A stretch of 64,000 nt of DNA from contig NZ_JAILWB010000004.1 in assembly GCF_025699295.1 (NCBI RefSeq), forward strand, positions 124,001 to 188,000, written 5' to 3'. The translations under genes and the position numbers were made by a program. Positions 44,559 through 56,405 of the stretch are shown piece after piece (the first letter of the stretch is position 1; each line of letters starts with the position of its first letter). The DNA is from Hydrogenophaga sp. Lineage in GTDB: Bacteria > Pseudomonadota > Gammaproteobacteria > Burkholderiales > Burkholderiaceae_C. The notes under the pieces were generated by a model. That model did not search any database, was not told where the DNA came from, and was given only the letters and a program-made list of their open reading frames with translations.

Positions 44559-45592
44559 GGGGTCTCTCCCAACTGGAAACGCAGGGAAAAGCGCGTGGGG
44601 CCGGCGCGCTGGATATCCAGCACACCATGCAGCTGGCGCGTGAGCAGCTGCACCAGCTGCAGGCCCAGCGAGCCGGTGCGCAGCAGGTCGAGGTCGTCGG
44701 GGATGCCGCGTCCGTCGTTGCTGATCGACAGCTCCACGTGCCTGCCATGGTCCTGGTTCAGCTCCACCAGGATCGTGCCCGCTTGCCCTTCCGCGAAGCC
44801 GTGCTTGAGCGCGTTGCTGACGAGCTCGTTGACGATCAGGCCGCAGGGGATGGCCTCGTTGATGGGCAGGCTCACCTCGTGTGCCTCGACCCGGATGCGC
44901 ACCTGGCTGGCCGAAGTCCCGTAGGCCTCGGTGAGCCGGGGCAGCAGTTCGTCGAGGAAGCGCTGGAAGTCGACCTTGGCGAAGTTCTGTGACTGGTACA
45001 GCGTCTGGTGGATCAGCGACATCGAGCGGATGCGGTTCTGGCTGTCGCGCAGCATGCCCACGAGTTCGCGGTCCTTGCTCTTGAGCGCCTGCAGGTCGAG
45101 CAGGCTGTGGATGACCTGCAGGTTGTTCTTGACGCGGTGGTGCACCTCGCGCAGCAGCAGGTCCTTCTGCTGCAGCGCCTCCTGAATGCGCCGCTCGGCC
45201 TGCTTGCGCTCGCTCAGATCGAGGATCACCGAGAGCACCATGGGCCCCTCGCCCGTCTGCACCGGGTTGATGCCGATCTCCACCGGGAACTCGCTGCCAT
45301 CCTTGCGCAGGCCGCTCAGGTCGCGCCCCGCGCCCATCGGCCGCGCGCTGGTCTCGGCCAGGAAGCCGTTGCGGTAGCCGGGGTGCGCGCCGTGGTAGCG
45401 GGAAGGGATGAGCTTTTCCACCGTGTGGCCGATCAGCTCTTCGGTGCTGTAGCCGAACGTCGTCTCGGCCAACTGGTTGAGGCGGACGATTTCGCCGAGA
45501 TGGTTCACCACGATCATGGCCACCGGGATGCGATCAAACGCTTGTCCCAAGTATTCATCGAGTTGTATCCGTGGTTCCGCCATGGGAGCCAT
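44555..45592 (-). CDS. PAS sensor histidine kinase, HisKA_2/HWE type
   Basis: A 345-residue soluble kinase. PAS (about 15-130) is followed by the HisKA_2 block REVHHRVKNNLQV with the phospho-His at 151/152, then a HATPase (N in NELVSNALKHG; SNDGRGIP). The domain order matches light/redox or general-stress sensor kinases, but no chromophore Cys is evident. Start at 45592; a second ATG three codons later is possible. It overlaps and probably phosphorylates the REC-PAS kinase downstream. Confidence 0.92.
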   Translation of the reverse strand: MAPMAEPRIQLDEYLGQAFDRIPVAMIVVNHLGEIVRLNQLAETTFGYSTEELIGHTVEKLIPSRYHGAHPGYRNGFLAETSARPMGAGRDLSGLRKDGSEFPVEIGINPVQTGEGPMVLSVILDLSERKQAERRIQEALQQKDLLLREVHHRVKNNLQVIHSLLDLQALKSKDRELVGMLRDSQNRIRSMSLIHQTLYQSQNFAKVDFQRFLDELLPRLTEAYGTSASQVRIRVEAHEVSLPINEAIPCGLIVNELVSNALKHGFAEGQAGTILVELNQDHGRHVELSISNDGRGIPDDLDLLRTGSLGLQLVQLLTRQLHGVLDIQRAGPTRFSLRFQLGETP

Positions 45593-45661
45593 GGTAGGCG
45601 AGTTGCCCGCGCCCTGTGAACAAATGTGACGGCTTGCCGCAGGTGGCGTAGCACCAATGAT

Positions 45662-46528
45662 CTAAAAGCCTGTCGCGGGGGCGTCCGCGTTCATCAATTC
45701 TTGCATTTCGATGTCGCTGAATCCCGCTGCTTTGCGCGCCGGGGTGTTGAAAGGTGGGCGCAGCCGTGGCGCGCTGAACCGGCGTGCGAGTTGCCGGTAG
45801 TGCGCCACGGGCTCCAGTCCCTGTTGCTTGCACAGCCAGCCATACCAGCGGTTGCCCACCGCCACGTGGCCGATCTCGTCGCGCAGGATCACGTCCAGAA
45901 TCCCGACCGCCCGCAGCGCTGCCGATGTGCCCACCTTGCGCAGGCGCGCCTGCATCGGCGGCGTGGCGTCCAGACCGCGTGCCTCCAGCGTGCGCGGCAC
46001 CAGCGCCATGCGCGCGGTCACGTCGTGCTGCGTGCGCACGCACATCTCCCACAGGCTGTTGTGCGCCGCGAAGTCGCCGTAGTCGTGACCCAGGCTTTGC
46101 AGGTGTTCGCGCAGCAGGCTGAAGTGGATCGCCTCTTCGTGCGCCACTTGCAGCCAGTCGTGGTAGTAGCTCGCCGGCATGTCGGGAAAACGCCAGACCG
46201 CGTCCAGCGCGAGGTTGATCGCGTTGAACTCGATGTGGGTCACCGCGTGCAGCAGCATGGCCAGGCCCTCGGGTGTGAAGGGTGAACGCTGCGGCACGTC
46301 AACCGGTGCGATGAGTTCTGGACGTGCTGGCCGCCCGGGCAGGGGCGCGGTGGTGTCGGGCTCCAGGCGCTGCGCCGTGTTCAGCTCGGCGCGGCCTGCC
46401 TGGCAGGCCTCGAACAGCGCGTGCGTGGCGGCCACCTTCTGCTGCGGGTTGCTGACGCACAGCGCCTGCAGGGCCTGTTCGCGCAGCGAGGCGCGCAGAG
46501 GCGGGTCTGGGTGCGCGGGCGCTTGCAT
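45662..46528 (-). CDS. DUF455 ferritin-like protein
   Basis: A 288-residue helical protein of the DUF455 ferritin-like family. Potential di-metal ligands are in the HIEFNAINLALD segment, QVAHEEAIHFSLL, and an ILRDEIGHVAVGNRWYGWL segment. These E-x-x-H patterns support a diiron or manganese carboxylate centre. No function is established. It is divergent from the gamma-carbonic anhydrase gene with 37 bp between starts; ATG at 46528. Confidence 0.85.
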   Translation of the reverse strand: MQAPAHPDPPLRASLREQALQALCVSNPQQKVAATHALFEACQAGRAELNTAQRLEPDTTAPLPGRPARPELIAPVDVPQRSPFTPEGLAMLLHAVTHIEFNAINLALDAVWRFPDMPASYYHDWLQVAHEEAIHFSLLREHLQSLGHDYGDFAAHNSLWEMCVRTQHDVTARMALVPRTLEARGLDATPPMQARLRKVGTSAALRAVGILDVILRDEIGHVAVGNRWYGWLCKQQGLEPVAHYRQLARRFSAPRLRPPFNTPARKAAGFSDIEMQELMNADAPATGF

Positions 46529-46565
46529 CCCTACAATTCTAGGTTTCGCGACCGGAGACCTTTTC

Positions 46566-47090
46566 ATGGCAATGTACGAACTCGATGGCGTCACCCCGCG
46601 CGTGGCCGATTCGGCCTGGGTGGCCGACAGCGCCCAGGTGATGGGCAACGTGGTGCTGGCCGAGGACAGCAGCGTGTGGTTTGGCGCGGTGCTGCGTGGC
46701 GACACCGAGACCATCACCATCGGGCGCGGCAGCAACATCCAGGACGGCAGCGTGCTGCACGCGGATGTGGGCTTTCCGATGATGGTGGGCGAGAACGTGA
46801 CCGTGGGCCACCAGGTGATGCTGCATGGCTGCACCATCGGCGACGAATCGCTGATCGGCATTGGCGCCACCGTGCTCAATGGCGCGAAGATCGGCAAGCA
46901 CTGCCTGGTGGGCGCGGGCTCCCTGGTGACCGAGGGCAAGACCTTCCCCGACGGCAGCATGATCATGGGCAGCCCGGCGCGCGTGGTGAAGACGCTCACA
47001 CCCGAGCAGATCGAGGGCCTGCGCCGCAGCGCCGGGCATTACATCGAGAACGCGGCGCGCTACCGCGCGGGCTTGAAAAAGCTGGCCTGA
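46566..47090 (+). CDS. Gamma-carbonic anhydrase family protein
   Basis: A 174-residue left-handed beta-helix protein (YrdA/PaaY type). Hexapeptide repeats run through residues 20-130, and metal-binding histidines are in QDGSVLHAD, VGHQVMLHGC. The C-terminal helix follows GSPARVV. It may hydrate CO2 or bind a metal; PaaY members hydrolyse CoA thioesters, so the substrate is uncertain. The ATG at 46566 has a GGAGA site; a TACAAT hexamer is 34 bp upstream. Confidence 0.93.
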   Translation: MAMYELDGVTPRVADSAWVADSAQVMGNVVLAEDSSVWFGAVLRGDTETITIGRGSNIQDGSVLHADVGFPMMVGENVTVGHQVMLHGCTIGDESLIGIGATVLNGAKIGKHCLVGAGSLVTEGKTFPDGSMIMGSPARVVKTLTPEQIEGLRRSAGHYIENAARYRAGLKKLA

Positions 47091-47130
47091 CCCCGATCTG
47101 CACCGATTCGATTTTTCTGAAAGCTCCTGC

Positions 47131-48108
47131 GTGTCCGAACTCCACAAATTCGTCTTTGAAGGCATGCCGGTGCGCGGCATGCTGGTGCGCCTGACCGACG
47201 CCTGGCAGGAGATCCTGCAGCGCCACCGCGATGCCGGTGGGTATCCTGCGGCGGTGACGGAGCTGCTGGGCGAGATGACGGTGGCGGCCACGCTGATGCA
47301 GGCCAACATCAAGTTCAACGGCGCCCTGATCATGCAGATCATGGGGGACGGCCCGGTGAAGCTGGCCGTGGCCGAGGTGCAACCCGACCTGAGCCTGCGC
47401 GCCACCGCCACCGTGGTGGGCGAGGTGGCGGCCGATGCACCGCTGTCGCAGATGGTCAACGTGACCAACCAGGGCCGCTGCGCCATCACACTCGACCCGA
47501 AAGACCGCCTGCCGGGCCAGCAGCCCTACCAGGGCGTCGTGCCGCTGTTCGGTGACCGGCGCGAGAAGCTGGAGAAGCTCAGCGAGGTGATCGAGCACTA
47601 CATGCTGCAGAGCGAACAGCTCGACACACGTCTGGTGCTCGCGGCCGACGACAAGATGGCCGCGGGCCTGCTGATCCAGCGCCTGCCGCTGCAGGGCGCA
47701 ACCAACCTGGCGGGCAGCTCGCACCAGCGCGACGAGGACCAGATCGGTCAGAACGAGGACTACAACCGCATCGCGATCCTGGCCGCCAGCCTCAAGCGCG
47801 AGGAGTTGCTCGGCCTGGACGCCGACACCATCCTGCACCGATTGTTCTGGGAAGAGGACGTGCGCCGCTTCGAGCCACTCACCGGCGCGCAGGGCCCGCG
47901 TTTTGCCTGCACCTGTTCGCGCGAGCGCGTGGGCAGCATGCTGCGCAGCCTGGGCCGCGACGAGGTGGAGTCGATCCTGACCGAACAGGGGCAGGTGGAA
48001 GTTGGCTGCGAGTTCTGTGGCAAGCAGTACCGGTTCGACCCGGTGGATGCCGCCCAGGTGTTCCTGCAGCCGGCGCAGCAGGCGCCAGCCAGCGACCGCA
48101 AGCACTGA
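47131..48108 (+). CDS. hslO: Hsp33 redox-regulated chaperone
   Basis: Holdase chaperone switched on by oxidation that releases zinc and unfolds the C-terminal domain. The 325-residue protein has the core domain (about 1-230) and the CxC...CxxC switch: C260 and C262 (FACTCS), C293 and C296 (GCEFCG). The start is GTG at 47131. It follows the carbonic anhydrase by 40 bp and is convergent with the ATPase gene. Confidence 0.95.
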   Translation: MSELHKFVFEGMPVRGMLVRLTDAWQEILQRHRDAGGYPAAVTELLGEMTVAATLMQANIKFNGALIMQIMGDGPVKLAVAEVQPDLSLRATATVVGEVAADAPLSQMVNVTNQGRCAITLDPKDRLPGQQPYQGVVPLFGDRREKLEKLSEVIEHYMLQSEQLDTRLVLAADDKMAAGLLIQRLPLQGATNLAGSSHQRDEDQIGQNEDYNRIAILAASLKREELLGLDADTILHRLFWEEDVRRFEPLTGAQGPRFACTCSRERVGSMLRSLGRDEVESILTEQGQVEVGCEFCGKQYRFDPVDAAQVFLQPAQQAPASDRKH

Positions 48109-48110
48109 GT

Positions 48111-48767
48111 TCAGCGGCCAGGCAGCAGCCCGGTGAACAGCCGGTGCTCGCACTCGGGGTCGCTGCAGTTCTCGCACGACCACGGCCGCAGGCCGCTGGC
48201 CAGTGAAGGGTCCGGCGCCACCAGCGGCAGACCCAGCAAGGGGCCCACTGCGCGAAGGGCCTGTCTCAGACGTGCAGTCCCCTGGCCGTACACCGTCTGG
48301 AACGCCAGACCCGCGCCCTGCAGCTCGCGGCGCAGCAGCGCGTCGGTGGCGTCCCGCACCCCGGGGCTGTCGCGAAACAGGCCGTCGGCCACCCAGGGCA
48401 GGTCCAGGCCCATGAGCAGCGTGAGGTCGAATCGGCGTTGGGCCTCCAGCGCGGGTGCGATGAGTGAGGTGTCGTCGAAATACAGTGCGTTGTAGGCGGC
48501 CACCTGCAGTGCCGTGGTGTCGGCGACCACCACGTCGACACCGGGCGCCTGCAGTGCAGCCTGGATGCGCCGGTCCTGTTCGTCGGCCAGGGCCGCCTGT
48601 TCGTGGGCAAGGGGTGCGCGTCCCATGGCCTCGCACCAGGTGCGCAGGTGTTCGGGCACGAGATGAGTGCGCAGGCCGTGTGCTTGCTCGAGAAGCCGGT
48701 GGAGCGCGTTGGCCAGCGCCGTCTTGCCGCTGGACTCGCCACCGAGCAGCGCCACGCAGCAGGCCAT
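48111..48767 (-). CDS. NadR/AAA-type ATPase with C-terminal Cys cluster
   Basis: A 218-residue P-loop protein. Walker A GGESSGKT is at 9-16, and VVVADTTALQVAAYN near 79-93 resembles the ribosylnicotinamide-kinase half of NadR (AAA_28). At the C-terminus C198, C201, C206 and H208 (CENCSDPECEH) form a likely zinc or Fe-S site not typical of NadR. The ATG is 2 bp from the ftsB stop, so it ends the pyrG-kdsA-eno-ftsB operon. It may phosphorylate a nucleoside or vitamin; this is not certain. Confidence 0.72.
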   Translation of the reverse strand: MACCVALLGGESSGKTALANALHRLLEQAHGLRTHLVPEHLRTWCEAMGRAPLAHEQAALADEQDRRIQAALQAPGVDVVVADTTALQVAAYNALYFDDTSLIAPALEAQRRFDLTLLMGLDLPWVADGLFRDSPGVRDATDALLRRELQGAGLAFQTVYGQGTARLRQALRAVGPLLGLPLVAPDPSLASGLRPWSCENCSDPECEHRLFTGLLPGR

Positions 48768-48769
48768 GC

Positions 48770-49054
48770 TCAGCGCTTGCTCTGCGCGATCTGCACGAAG
48801 ATTTCGTTCGGCTTGACCATGCCCAGCTCCTGGCGGGCCAGTTCCTCGACCATGTCCAGACCTTCCTGCAGGTCGCGCACCTCGCTCACCAGCTGGTCGT
48901 TGCGCAACTGCGCGTCGCGGTTGGCGAGATCCTGCGTGACGAGCTGCTGCTTCAGGCTGGACACCTTGGGCACGCTGCCCCGCCCGAACCACAACTGCGC
49001 GTGGAGCACGAGCAGCAGGGCAACCAGCAGGGCGGGGATGAAGCGGTTCGCCAT
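48770..49054 (-). CDS. ftsB: Cell division protein FtsB
   Basis: A 94-residue bitopic protein of the FtsQLB divisome complex: short cytoplasmic tip, one membrane helix (about residues 5-22), then a periplasmic coiled coil (about 30-65, with LRNDQLVSEVRDLQEG) and the EELARQELGMVKPNE end. Its place right after eno is the standard order in proteobacteria. Confidence 0.94.
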   Translation of the reverse strand: MANRFIPALLVALLLVLHAQLWFGRGSVPKVSSLKQQLVTQDLANRDAQLRNDQLVSEVRDLQEGLDMVEELARQELGMVKPNEIFVQIAQSKR

Positions 49055-49065
49055 GAAGCCGGAGG

Positions 49066-50367
<1,302 letters not shown>

Positions 50368-50391
50368 TCAGGGACAGGAACGGATGGGAAA

Positions 50392-51249
50392 TCAGGCGCT
50401 GAAGCGGTCTTCGAGAAAACCGTTCTTCTTGGTCACGGCGTCCAGCGCCAGCAGGGTTTCCAGCAACGCCTTCATATGCTTGAGCGGCACGGCGTTGGGC
50501 CCGTCGCTCAGGGCCTTGGCGGGGTCGGGGTGGGTTTCCATGAACAGGCCGGCCACGCCCACGGCAACCGCCGCGCGCGCAAGCACCGGCACCATCTCGC
50601 GCTGGCCGCCACTGCTGGTGCCTTGCCCGCCGGGCAGCTGCACGCTGTGCGTGGCATCGAACACCACGGGTGCGCCGGTCTCGCGCATGATGGCCAGGCC
50701 GCGCATGTCGGAGACGAGGTTGTTGTAGCCGAAGCTGGCACCGCGCTCGCAGGCCATGAAGCTGTCTTCGTCGAGGCCGGCTTCCTTCGCAGCGGCACGC
50801 GCCTTGTCGATCACGTTCTTCATGTCGTGCGGCGCAAGGAACTGGCCCTTCTTGATGTTGACCGGTTTGCCGCTTTGCGCCACGGCGCGGATGAAATCCG
50901 TCTGGCGGCACAGGAAGGCCGGCGTCTGCAGCACGTCGCAGACCTTGGCGGCGTCGGCAATGTCGTCCTCGCTGTGCACGTCGGTGAGCACCGGCACGCC
51001 CAGCGTGGACTTGACCTTGGCCAGGATCTCCAGGCCCTTGTCGCGGCCGGGGCCGCGGTAGCTGGTGCCGCTGCTGCGGTTGGCCTTGTCGAAGCTGCTC
51101 TTGAAGATGAAGGGGATGCCCAGGCTGCCGGTGATCTCCTTCAACTGCCCCGCCACGTCCACCTGCAACTGCTCGGATTCGATCACGCAGGGACCGGCGA
51201 TCAGGAAGAAGGGGTGGTCCAGGCCGATGTCGAATCCGCAGAGCTTCAT
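50392..51249 (-). CDS. kdsA: KDO-8-phosphate synthase
   Basis: Condenses arabinose 5-phosphate with PEP to make KDO-8-phosphate for lipopolysaccharide. The 285-residue DAHP-synthase-fold enzyme shows [12 protein letters not shown] near 14-25, [12 protein letters not shown] near 48-59, LTDVHSEDD and the PEP-site segments [28 protein letters not shown] at 51249. It uses PEP made by the enolase encoded next. It follows pyrG by 26 bp. Confidence 0.96.
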   Translation of the reverse strand: MKLCGFDIGLDHPFFLIAGPCVIESEQLQVDVAGQLKEITGSLGIPFIFKSSFDKANRSSGTSYRGPGRDKGLEILAKVKSTLGVPVLTDVHSEDDIADAAKVCDVLQTPAFLCRQTDFIRAVAQSGKPVNIKKGQFLAPHDMKNVIDKARAAAKEAGLDEDSFMACERGASFGYNNLVSDMRGLAIMRETGAPVVFDATHSVQLPGGQGTSSGGQREMVPVLARAAVAVGVAGLFMETHPDPAKALSDGPNAVPLKHMKALLETLLALDAVTKKNGFLEDRFSA

Positions 51250-51275
51250 GGCGTGTTTTCTCTCGTGGTGCCAGT

Positions 51276-52996
<1,721 letters not shown>

Positions 52997-53064
52997 AATG
53001 CCACCCCCTTTTGCCCCGGCCATGCCCCCCCGTGTGGCCCTGCATGAACTGATACATTGCGCGC

Positions 53065-54291
53065 ATGAACGATCTCGCCGGAAAACACATCGTGCTGGGC
53101 CTTTCGGGGGGCATTGCCTGCTACAAGGCCGCCGAGCTGTGCCGCGCGCTCGTCAAGGACGGCGCCACGGTGCAGGTGGTCATGACCGAGGCGGCCGAGC
53201 AGTTCACCACCGCGGTGACGATGCAGGCGCTGTCGGGGCGACCGGTGTTCACCTCGCAGTGGGACGCTCGCACCTCGGGTGGCGTGGACAACAACATGGC
53301 CCACATCAACCTCAGCCGCGAGGCCGATGCGATCGTGGTGGCGCCGGCCAGCGCCGACTTCATGGCCCGGCTGGTGCATGGGCGCGCCGACGACCTGCTC
53401 AGCCTGATGTGCCTGGCACGCCCGATCGACAAGGTGCCACTGATCCTGGCGCCGGCCATGAACCGCGAGATGTGGGCGCATCCGGCCACCCAGCGCAACG
53501 TGAAGCAGTTGCGCGCCGACGGCGCCACCGTGCTCGATGTGGGTGCGGGCGAGCAGGCCTGCGGCGAAACGGGCGATGGCCGCATGCTCGAGCCCGAGGA
53601 GCTGATCTACGACATCGCCCGCTTCTTCCAGCCCAAGCCGCTGGCGGGCCAGCACGTGCTGGTGAGCGCGGGCCCGACCTTCGAGGCCATCGACCCGGTG
53701 CGCGGCCTGACCAACCTCTCCAGCGGCAAGATGGGCTTTGCCATCGCCAGGGCGGCGCACGAAGCCGGCGCGCAGGTCACGCTGGTGGCCGGTCCGGTCG
53801 GCCTGCCCACGCCGCGCGGCGTGGGGCGGGTGAACGTGAAATCGGCCCAGAACATGCAGAAGAGCCTGGATCTGCTGGTGCCCGGTGCCACCGTATTCAT
53901 CTCCGCCGCGGCCGTGGCCGACTGGCGCCCTGCGCTGGCGGTGGAGCACAAGATCAAGAAGGACGGCTTGGGCGCGGTGCCCACGTTGTCGTTCGTCGAG
54001 AACCCGGACATCCTGGCCACCATCGCCGCCTCGCCGCGCGCGCAAAGCGGCGCGCTCTACTGCGTGGGCTTCGCGGCCGAAAGCCACGATCTGGAGGAAC
54101 ACGCCCAGGCCAAGCGCCTGCGCAAGGGCGTGCCCTTGCTGGTGGGCAACATCGGCCCGGCCACCTTCGGCCAGGACGACAACGCCCTGCTGCTGGTGGA
54201 CGACCAGGGCATGACCGAGTTGCCCCGGGCGTCCAAGTTGGTGCTGGCGCGGCAGCTCGTGGCCGAGATCGCTCGGCGTCTGCCGGGCTGA
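53065..54291 (+). CDS. coaBC: Bifunctional phosphopantothenoylcysteine synthetase/decarboxylase
   Basis: Makes 4'-phosphopantetheine for coenzyme A. The 408-residue fusion has the FMN decarboxylase CoaC half (about 1-185: [30 protein letters not shown] and the [12 protein letters not shown] loop with its catalytic Cys) and the CTP-dependent CoaB half (about 190-400: [21 protein letters not shown]). ATG at 53065. It is convergent with the ModE-like regulator, with a repeat in between. Confidence 0.96.
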   Translation: MNDLAGKHIVLGLSGGIACYKAAELCRALVKDGATVQVVMTEAAEQFTTAVTMQALSGRPVFTSQWDARTSGGVDNNMAHINLSREADAIVVAPASADFMARLVHGRADDLLSLMCLARPIDKVPLILAPAMNREMWAHPATQRNVKQLRADGATVLDVGAGEQACGETGDGRMLEPEELIYDIARFFQPKPLAGQHVLVSAGPTFEAIDPVRGLTNLSSGKMGFAIARAAHEAGAQVTLVAGPVGLPTPRGVGRVNVKSAQNMQKSLDLLVPGATVFISAAAVADWRPALAVEHKIKKDGLGAVPTLSFVENPDILATIAASPRAQSGALYCVGFAAESHDLEEHAQAKRLRKGVPLLVGNIGPATFGQDDNALLLVDDQGMTELPRASKLVLARQLVAEIARRLPG

Positions 54292-54296
54292 AACGA

Positions 54297-54401
54297 CGCA
54301 GCGGCGGAGCGTGGGGGCCGCCGATCCACCGCCGGGCCGCCCCAAGGCGAATCAGCCCCCTCGGGGGGCAGCGACCCGCGCAGCGGCGGAGCGTGGGGGC
54401 C
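54297..54401. repeat. Direct repeat with hairpin between convergent genes
   Basis: Two exact 23-bp copies (54297-54319 and 54379-54401; core CGCAGCGGCGGAGCGTGGGG) flank an 82-bp-period unit. It contains a GCCCCC-TC-GGGGGGC hairpin (54355-54369). The hairpin is related to the one at 26556-26569. It lies between the coaBC and ModE-like stops and may terminate both; it looks like a lineage-specific dispersed repeat. Confidence 0.75.
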
Positions 54402-54404
54402 CTT

Positions 54405-55535
54405 TCAATCCCACCAGGGCAGCAGCCGCTTCATCGCCGCCACCTCGCCGCAATGATCGGTGGCATAGCCGGGCAGGGCGTTGAGGCGCTCCTGCCAGGC
54501 GCGGCTGCGCAGGCGCTGCAGCAGGTGCTGCATGGCGGGTTGTTCCAGCGCGCTTTTCAGGCACACCAGCAGGTAGCGTTCCTCCGTGATCGGAACGAAG
54601 TCCAGGCCCTGTGCGCGTGCAGCGTATTCCGTGCCCAGCCCCACGTCCGCGGTGCCGCTGGCCACAGCCAGCGCGACCGCGCCATGAGAGCTTTCCGCTC
54701 GTTGGTATCCCGTCACATCCATGGGCAGCAGGTCGGCCTGTACCAGCAGTTCGTCGAGCAGCAGGCGCGTGCCCGTGCCGATGGCGCGGTTGACGAAGCG
54801 CGCCTGCAGGCGCGCCACGTCGGCGACGTCGCGCAGCCGCAGCGGGTTGCCCGGCGCGACCATCAGACCTTGCACGCGGCGCGCGAAGCCGATGATCTTG
54901 TGCAGGCCGGGCTTGAGCAGCGGCCGGTACGCGCGCGCGCTCAGACTGCCGGCAGCGGCGAAGGGCTGGGTATGGAACCCCGCGAGCTCGCAACGGCCCT
55001 CGTTGAGCGCGCGGATCGCATCCACGCTGCCGCAGAAGCGGATGTCCATGTGCAGTGCCGGCGCAGTGTTGCGGCCTTCGCCCGGCAGGCTGGCGTACTG
55101 CTGGAGTTCGGTCAGCGCGTGGTCGTGGCTGGCATAGAGGGTCAGCACATCGCTGGCCCGCGCGCTCTGCCCGTCGTTGTCGAACGCCATCGCGAAGGCG
55201 CGTTCGAGTTCGGCGCGCAGGTTTTCCATCTGCGGGCCCAGCCGCGCCTGCGCCAGGCGCTCGGCCATCAGCAGGCGTTCCCCGAAGGGCGTGAGGCGCG
55301 CGGCCTGTCCGCGTTCCCAGAAGATCAGGGCCTGTCCCAGATCGGCTTCCCAGTCCTTCAACTGGCCCCACACGTGGCGGTATGACAAGCCGAGTTCGCG
55401 TGCCGCGCCCGAAATGGAACCGCTGCTGCGCACCGCGTGCAGCACGTCCATCATGGGATTGCGCAACAGCGCAGGATGGGACGAGCGCTCCGGCGTCGAT
55501 GACGTCAATGTGTACGAGAGCTCGATCTTTCGCAT
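54405..55535 (-). CDS. ModE-like winged helix / PBP-domain regulator of the tup operon
   Basis: A 376-residue regulator. The N-terminal ModE/LysR-type winged helix (about 20-95; GSISGAARELGLSYRHVW) is fused to a substrate-binding (PF12727-like) domain (about 120-370; PGNPLRLRDVADV, RFVNRAIGTGTRLLLDELL). It should sense molybdate, tungstate or molybdopterin directly. The ATG at 55535 fits the HTH start; an upstream start adds a low-quality extension. It is divergent from tupBCA, which it most likely controls. Confidence 0.85.
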   Translation of the reverse strand: MRKIELSYTLTSSTPERSSHPALLRNPMMDVLHAVRSSGSISGAARELGLSYRHVWGQLKDWEADLGQALIFWERGQAARLTPFGERLLMAERLAQARLGPQMENLRAELERAFAMAFDNDGQSARASDVLTLYASHDHALTELQQYASLPGEGRNTAPALHMDIRFCGSVDAIRALNEGRCELAGFHTQPFAAAGSLSARAYRPLLKPGLHKIIGFARRVQGLMVAPGNPLRLRDVADVARLQARFVNRAIGTGTRLLLDELLVQADLLPMDVTGYQRAESSHGAVALAVASGTADVGLGTEYAARAQGLDFVPITEERYLLVCLKSALEQPAMQHLLQRLRSRAWQERLNALPGYATDHCGEVAAMKRLLPWWD

Positions 55536-55627
55536 GGACGCCGAGTGTGCACCAAACGGATCGCCGGATCGGCCGGGCTCTCCCGCTCTCTGCCTATGCA
55601 TTGAACTTCATACCGCGTCATTACGTA

Positions 55628-55642
55628 CTCTCAATCTGAGAG
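55628..55642. promoter_or_regulatory. Operator-like palindrome before tupB
   Basis: CTCTCA-ATC-TGAGAG is a perfect 6-3-6 inverted repeat 26 bp before the tupB start, in the 132-bp divergent spacer. A TTGAAC -35-like hexamer is upstream. It could bind the divergent regulator or form an RNA hairpin near the transcript start. Confidence 0.45.
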
Positions 55643-55667
55643 CGCACCCGTAAGCTTCGTGGGACAT

Positions 55668-56405
55668 ATGAACACCTTCTCCGACAGTCTGGTCACGGCG
55701 CTGCATCTGGTGCTATCGGGCGACCCCGGCCTGTGGTCGGTGGTCATGCGTTCGCTGGCCGTGAGCGCAACGGCCTGTCTGCTGGCCTGTGGCCTCGGTC
55801 TGGTGCTGGGTTCCTGGCTGGCGGCCGCGCGCTTTGTCGGGCGTGGTGCGGTGCTCACCGTGCTCAACACCCTCCTGGCGATCCCGTCGGTGGTGGTGGG
55901 CCTGGTCATCTATCTGCTGCTGTCGCGCTCGGGTCCGCTTGGATTTCTCGGCTGGCTGTTCAGTTTTCAGGCCATGGTGGTGGCGCAGACGGTGCTGGTG
56001 CTGCCGCTGGTGACCGCGCTCACGCGCCAGGTGGTGGAAGACGCCGACCGCAGTCATGGTGAGCAGCTCTCTTCGCTTGGCGCGGGTGCCACGCTGCGCA
56101 GCCTGCTGCTTGCCTGGGACGAGCGTTATGCGCTGCTCACCGTGCTGCTCACCGCTTTCGGTCGCGCGGTGTCCGAGGTCGGCGCGGTGATGATCGTGGG
56201 CGGCAACATCGAAGGCTTCACGCGCGTCATGACCACCGCCATCGCGCTCGAAACCAGCAAGGGCGATCTGCCGCTGGCGCTGGGCCTGGGCGTGGTGCTG
56301 CTGGCTGTCGTGCTCTTGCTCAATGCCATGGTTTCCCTGCTGCGCCGCTGGCGCGAGCGCGCCGATGGTGCGGCCAGCGCTGCCACGGCGATGGTGGCCG
56401 CATGA
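55668..56405 (+). CDS. tupB: Tungstate-type ABC permease
   Basis: A 245-residue inner-membrane permease with about 5-6 helices and the EAA-like cytoplasmic loop near 145 (QLSSLGAGATLRSLL). The AFGRAVSEVGAVMIVGGNIEGFTRVMTTAIALE block is typical of tungstate/molybdate permeases. ATG at 55668; a GTG 9 bp upstream is less likely. It overlaps tupC by 4 bp. Confidence 0.9.
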   Translation: MNTFSDSLVTALHLVLSGDPGLWSVVMRSLAVSATACLLACGLGLVLGSWLAAARFVGRGAVLTVLNTLLAIPSVVVGLVIYLLLSRSGPLGFLGWLFSFQAMVVAQTVLVLPLVTALTRQVVEDADRSHGEQLSSLGAGATLRSLLLAWDERYALLTVLLTAFGRAVSEVGAVMIVGGNIEGFTRVMTTAIALETSKGDLPLALGLGVVLLAVVLLLNAMVSLLRRWRERADGAASAATAMVAA

